From Vibrio breoganii (GTDB lineage: Bacteria > Pseudomonadota > Gammaproteobacteria > Enterobacterales > Vibrionaceae), in assembly GCF_001677275.1 (NCBI RefSeq), contig NZ_CP016177.1:2480001-2544000 (forward strand): DNA of 64,000 nt, written 5' to 3'. The position numbers were made by a program, and so were the translations under genes. Below the pieces are notes generated by a model. It ran no database searches and was not told where the DNA came from. It saw only the letters and a list, made by a program, of their open reading frames with translations. Below are positions 62,332 to 64,000 of this stretch, in pieces. Numbering within the stretch: position 1 is the first letter of the stretch; every line of letters begins with the position of its first letter.

Positions 62332-62340
62332 TTATCCACA
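62332..62340 (+). promoter_or_regulatory. consensus DnaA box
   Basis: TTATCCACA, a perfect high-affinity DnaA box, lies between the cysH terminators and upstream of the rRNA P1 promoter. A single box can occur by chance; no cluster of boxes is seen. Confidence 0.45.
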
Positions 62341-62381
62341 GACTTATTCTAAATTGGCTAATTTCATATGCGGCAGACAAT

Positions 62382-62412
62382 AAAAAAGAAACCGCATGAG
62401 CGGTTTCTTTTT
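62382..62412. terminator. terminator after cysH
   Basis: A stem GAAACCGC / GCGGTTTC with a four-base loop, flanked by A on the left and T on the right, so it can act in both directions. It begins about 40 bases after the cysH stop. Confidence 0.9.
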
Positions 62413-62450
62413 CTGTATAGAGGGTAATAGAAGGAGGAATGACTAAAAGA

Positions 62451-63224
62451 TTAAATTCCTGAACCGTCTTGCTCTACATTATCTTCGTGTAACCCACATT
62501 CTCTTTTAAGACCAAAGAATCGAGTATCTTGCTCCTTCATGCCCGGTTCGAACTTAGTGGTAGTATGAATATCACCAATCGAGAGATAGCCCTGCTCTTT
62601 AAGAGGGTGCTGAGGCAGTGCATGCTCCTCTATATAACTATCTACTTGTGCCGAGGTCCAATCCACTATTGGAAGAAACTTAAATACTCCATGTTGAATA
62701 GATAGAACCGGTAACCCCTGTCTAGAATCAGACTGACTTCTTCTTAATCCAGAAAACCATGTCCCCGCATTAAGATCAGATAGTGCTCTGCGCATAGGTT
62801 CTACTTTATTTAGCTGGTTATACTGAGTAATCCCCTCTACACCCTTCTCCCATAATTGGCCGAATCGCGATTCTTGCCAAGCTGGACTTAAAGAGCTTCG
62901 GTATATCTTTAGGTTGAGACCTAATAGTAGTGTTAACTCATCTATGAACTGATAGGTCTCAGGAAATAAATAACCAGTATCCGTCAGTATCACCGGAATA
63001 TTCGGTGCCTGTCTCGTTACTAGATGCAGCATCACCGCAGCTTGAGCACCGAAACTTGAAGAGAGCACTATGTTTTGTTGCAGATTTTCCAGTGCCCACG
63101 CAATTCTTTGCTCTGTGGTCATGTCCTCTAGCTCAGCATTGAGTTTAGCTAACTCTAGACTCTGCTCTACCTTATTAAGTTTGACTATCTCTTTAAGGTT
63201 TGGTTTTTGCGTAAGTTCAAGCAT
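62451..63224 (-). CDS. cysH: phosphoadenylyl-sulfate (PAPS) reductase
   Basis: Reduces PAPS to sulfite with thioredoxin in assimilatory sulfate reduction. The 257-residue product has the pyrophosphate-binding region [15 protein letters not shown] (about residues 55-69). The catalytic cysteine is in the [10 protein letters not shown] motif near the C-terminus. The extra cysteines that bind the iron-sulfur cluster in APS reductases are absent, which supports PAPS specificity. The start codon overlaps the cysI stop by 8 bases, so the two are translationally coupled, presumably as cysJIH. Confidence 0.96.
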   Translation of the reverse strand: MLELTQKPNLKEIVKLNKVEQSLELAKLNAELEDMTTEQRIAWALENLQQNIVLSSSFGAQAAVMLHLVTRQAPNIPVILTDTGYLFPETYQFIDELTLLLGLNLKIYRSSLSPAWQESRFGQLWEKGVEGITQYNQLNKVEPMRRALSDLNAGTWFSGLRRSQSDSRQGLPVLSIQHGVFKFLPIVDWTSAQVDSYIEEHALPQHPLKEQGYLSIGDIHTTTKFEPGMKEQDTRFFGLKRECGLHEDNVEQDGSGI

Positions 63225-64000
63225 GAAAATCCCTCTTAGATACTAAGACTTCTTCTACGATGCCATCTCTAATGACAAAGTCCCCGAATGCTTCTTCTGG
63301 TAAACGCTCACTCGACCAACGAGCCACCAGCGAATCGATCTCTTGCAATATTTGCGCTGAACTGATGTTCTCTTTATACATCTTCGGAACACGAGTACCG
63401 GCTTTATTGCCCCCAAGGTGTAGGTTGTATCTATCTGGTGCTTTACCTACTAAGCCAATTTCGGCCAGCATAGCTCGCCCACAACCATTCGGGCACCCCG
63501 TTACACGCAATATAATGCTTTCGTCTTTGCTTATGCCGTGCTTTTCCAATATCTCTTCAACATCAGTAACAAACTGAGGGAGGAAGCGTTCTGCTTCTGC
63601 CATCGCTAATGGACAAGTCGGAAATGCCACACACGCCATTGAGTCTTTTCGTTGCTGAGACGTAGCAGGATCGAGTAACCCACTTTCAAAGGCTATCTTT
63701 TCAATCTGTTCTTTATCTTTTGCATCTACGCCAGCCACTATTAGGTTTTGGTTGGCGGTCATGCGCAAATCACCTTTGTGGATCTTGGCAATATTAGCCA
63801 CGCCACTCTTTAAGGGCTTACCAGGGTAATCAAGTAATCTGCCATTTTCGATAAACAGAGTCAGATGATGCTTTCCATCAATGCCTTCTAACCAGCCAAA
63901 CTTATCACCTCTATGAGTTAATTCGTAAGCTTGCACAGGCTCAAAGTTAACCGCAGCGCGCTTTTCGACTTCTTGCTTGAATACCTCTATACCCACTCGG
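63217..64000 (-). CDS. cysI: sulfite reductase hemoprotein beta subunit (partial, C-terminal part)
   Basis: The frame is open to the right edge; about 260 C-terminal residues of a protein usually near 575 are present. CysI carries siroheme and a 4Fe-4S cluster and reduces sulfite to sulfide with electrons from CysJ. All four cluster cysteines are visible in [12 protein letters not shown] (with the preceding CVAFPTC) and [11 protein letters not shown]. The true start lies outside the window. Confidence 0.96.
   Translation of the reverse strand, partial: RVGIEVFKQEVEKRAAVNFEPVQAYELTHRGDKFGWLEGIDGKHHLTLFIENGRLLDYPGKPLKSGVANIAKIHKGDLRMTANQNLIVAGVDAKDKEQIEKIAFESGLLDPATSQQRKDSMACVAFPTCPLAMAEAERFLPQFVTDVEEILEKHGISKDESIILRVTGCPNGCGRAMLAEIGLVGKAPDRYNLHLGGNKAGTRVPKMYKENISSAQILQEIDSLVARWSSERLPEEAFGDFVIRDGIVEEVLVSKRDFHA

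Overview
The window is core chromosome 1 sequence from a Vibrio (Vibrionaceae, Gammaproteobacteria). The evidence is the complete mannose-sensitive haemagglutinin (MSHA) type IV pilus locus, a QstR-type competence regulator beside ssb, galU, uvrA and a PglL-type glycosyltransferase, and Vibrio-type rRNA operons carrying Glu-Lys-Val spacer tRNAs. The gene order matches, from memory, the V. cholerae VC0385-VC0420 interval. I cannot name the species.

Layout. 1-7305 (minus): envelope and shape cluster mreB-mreC-mreD-maf-rng-yhdP, with yhdP running off the left edge. 7456-26639 (minus): seventeen msh gene types, mshH-I-J-K-L-M-N-E-G-F-B-A-C-D-O-P-Q, with mshA present as two tandem paralogs. 26799-32220: ssb (minus), then qstR, galU and uvrA (plus). 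32238-42980: pglL, a class V aminotransferase, lysC, metH, an NhaP-type antiporter and metA. metH and metA both have tandem MetJ boxes upstream. 43078-44858: an unrecognised membrane-anchored protein and an IS630-family element whose transposase lies in two frames. 44907-62240 (minus): three tandem rRNA operons, transcribed right to left as 16S-23S-5S three times, with a distal tRNA-Asp. 62451-64000 (minus): cysH and the 3' part of cysI.

How the parts work together. The msh block encodes a complete pilus machine: MshE extension ATPase, MshG platform, MshL secretin, MshI/J/K/M/N assembly proteins, MshA major pilins, and MshB/C/D/O/P/Q minor pilins and tip-associated protein. c-di-GMP input is expected through the MshEN domain of MshE, while the degenerate GGDEF-EAL protein MshH (CsrD) probably links to RNA turnover. 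PglL may glycosylate pilins. The met genes are wired to MetJ.

The rRNA region is the least ordinary part. The three operons have different spacer types: Glu-Lys-Val, Ile-Ala and no tRNA. Their 16S genes differ by covarying helix changes and look mosaic. Only the rightmost operon has a canonical P1/P2 pair. I found no CRISPR, prophage, toxin-antitoxin, defence island or clearly undescribed multi-gene system. The most novel-looking signals are the rRNA mosaicism, the duplicated pilin gene and the orphan gene beside the IS.
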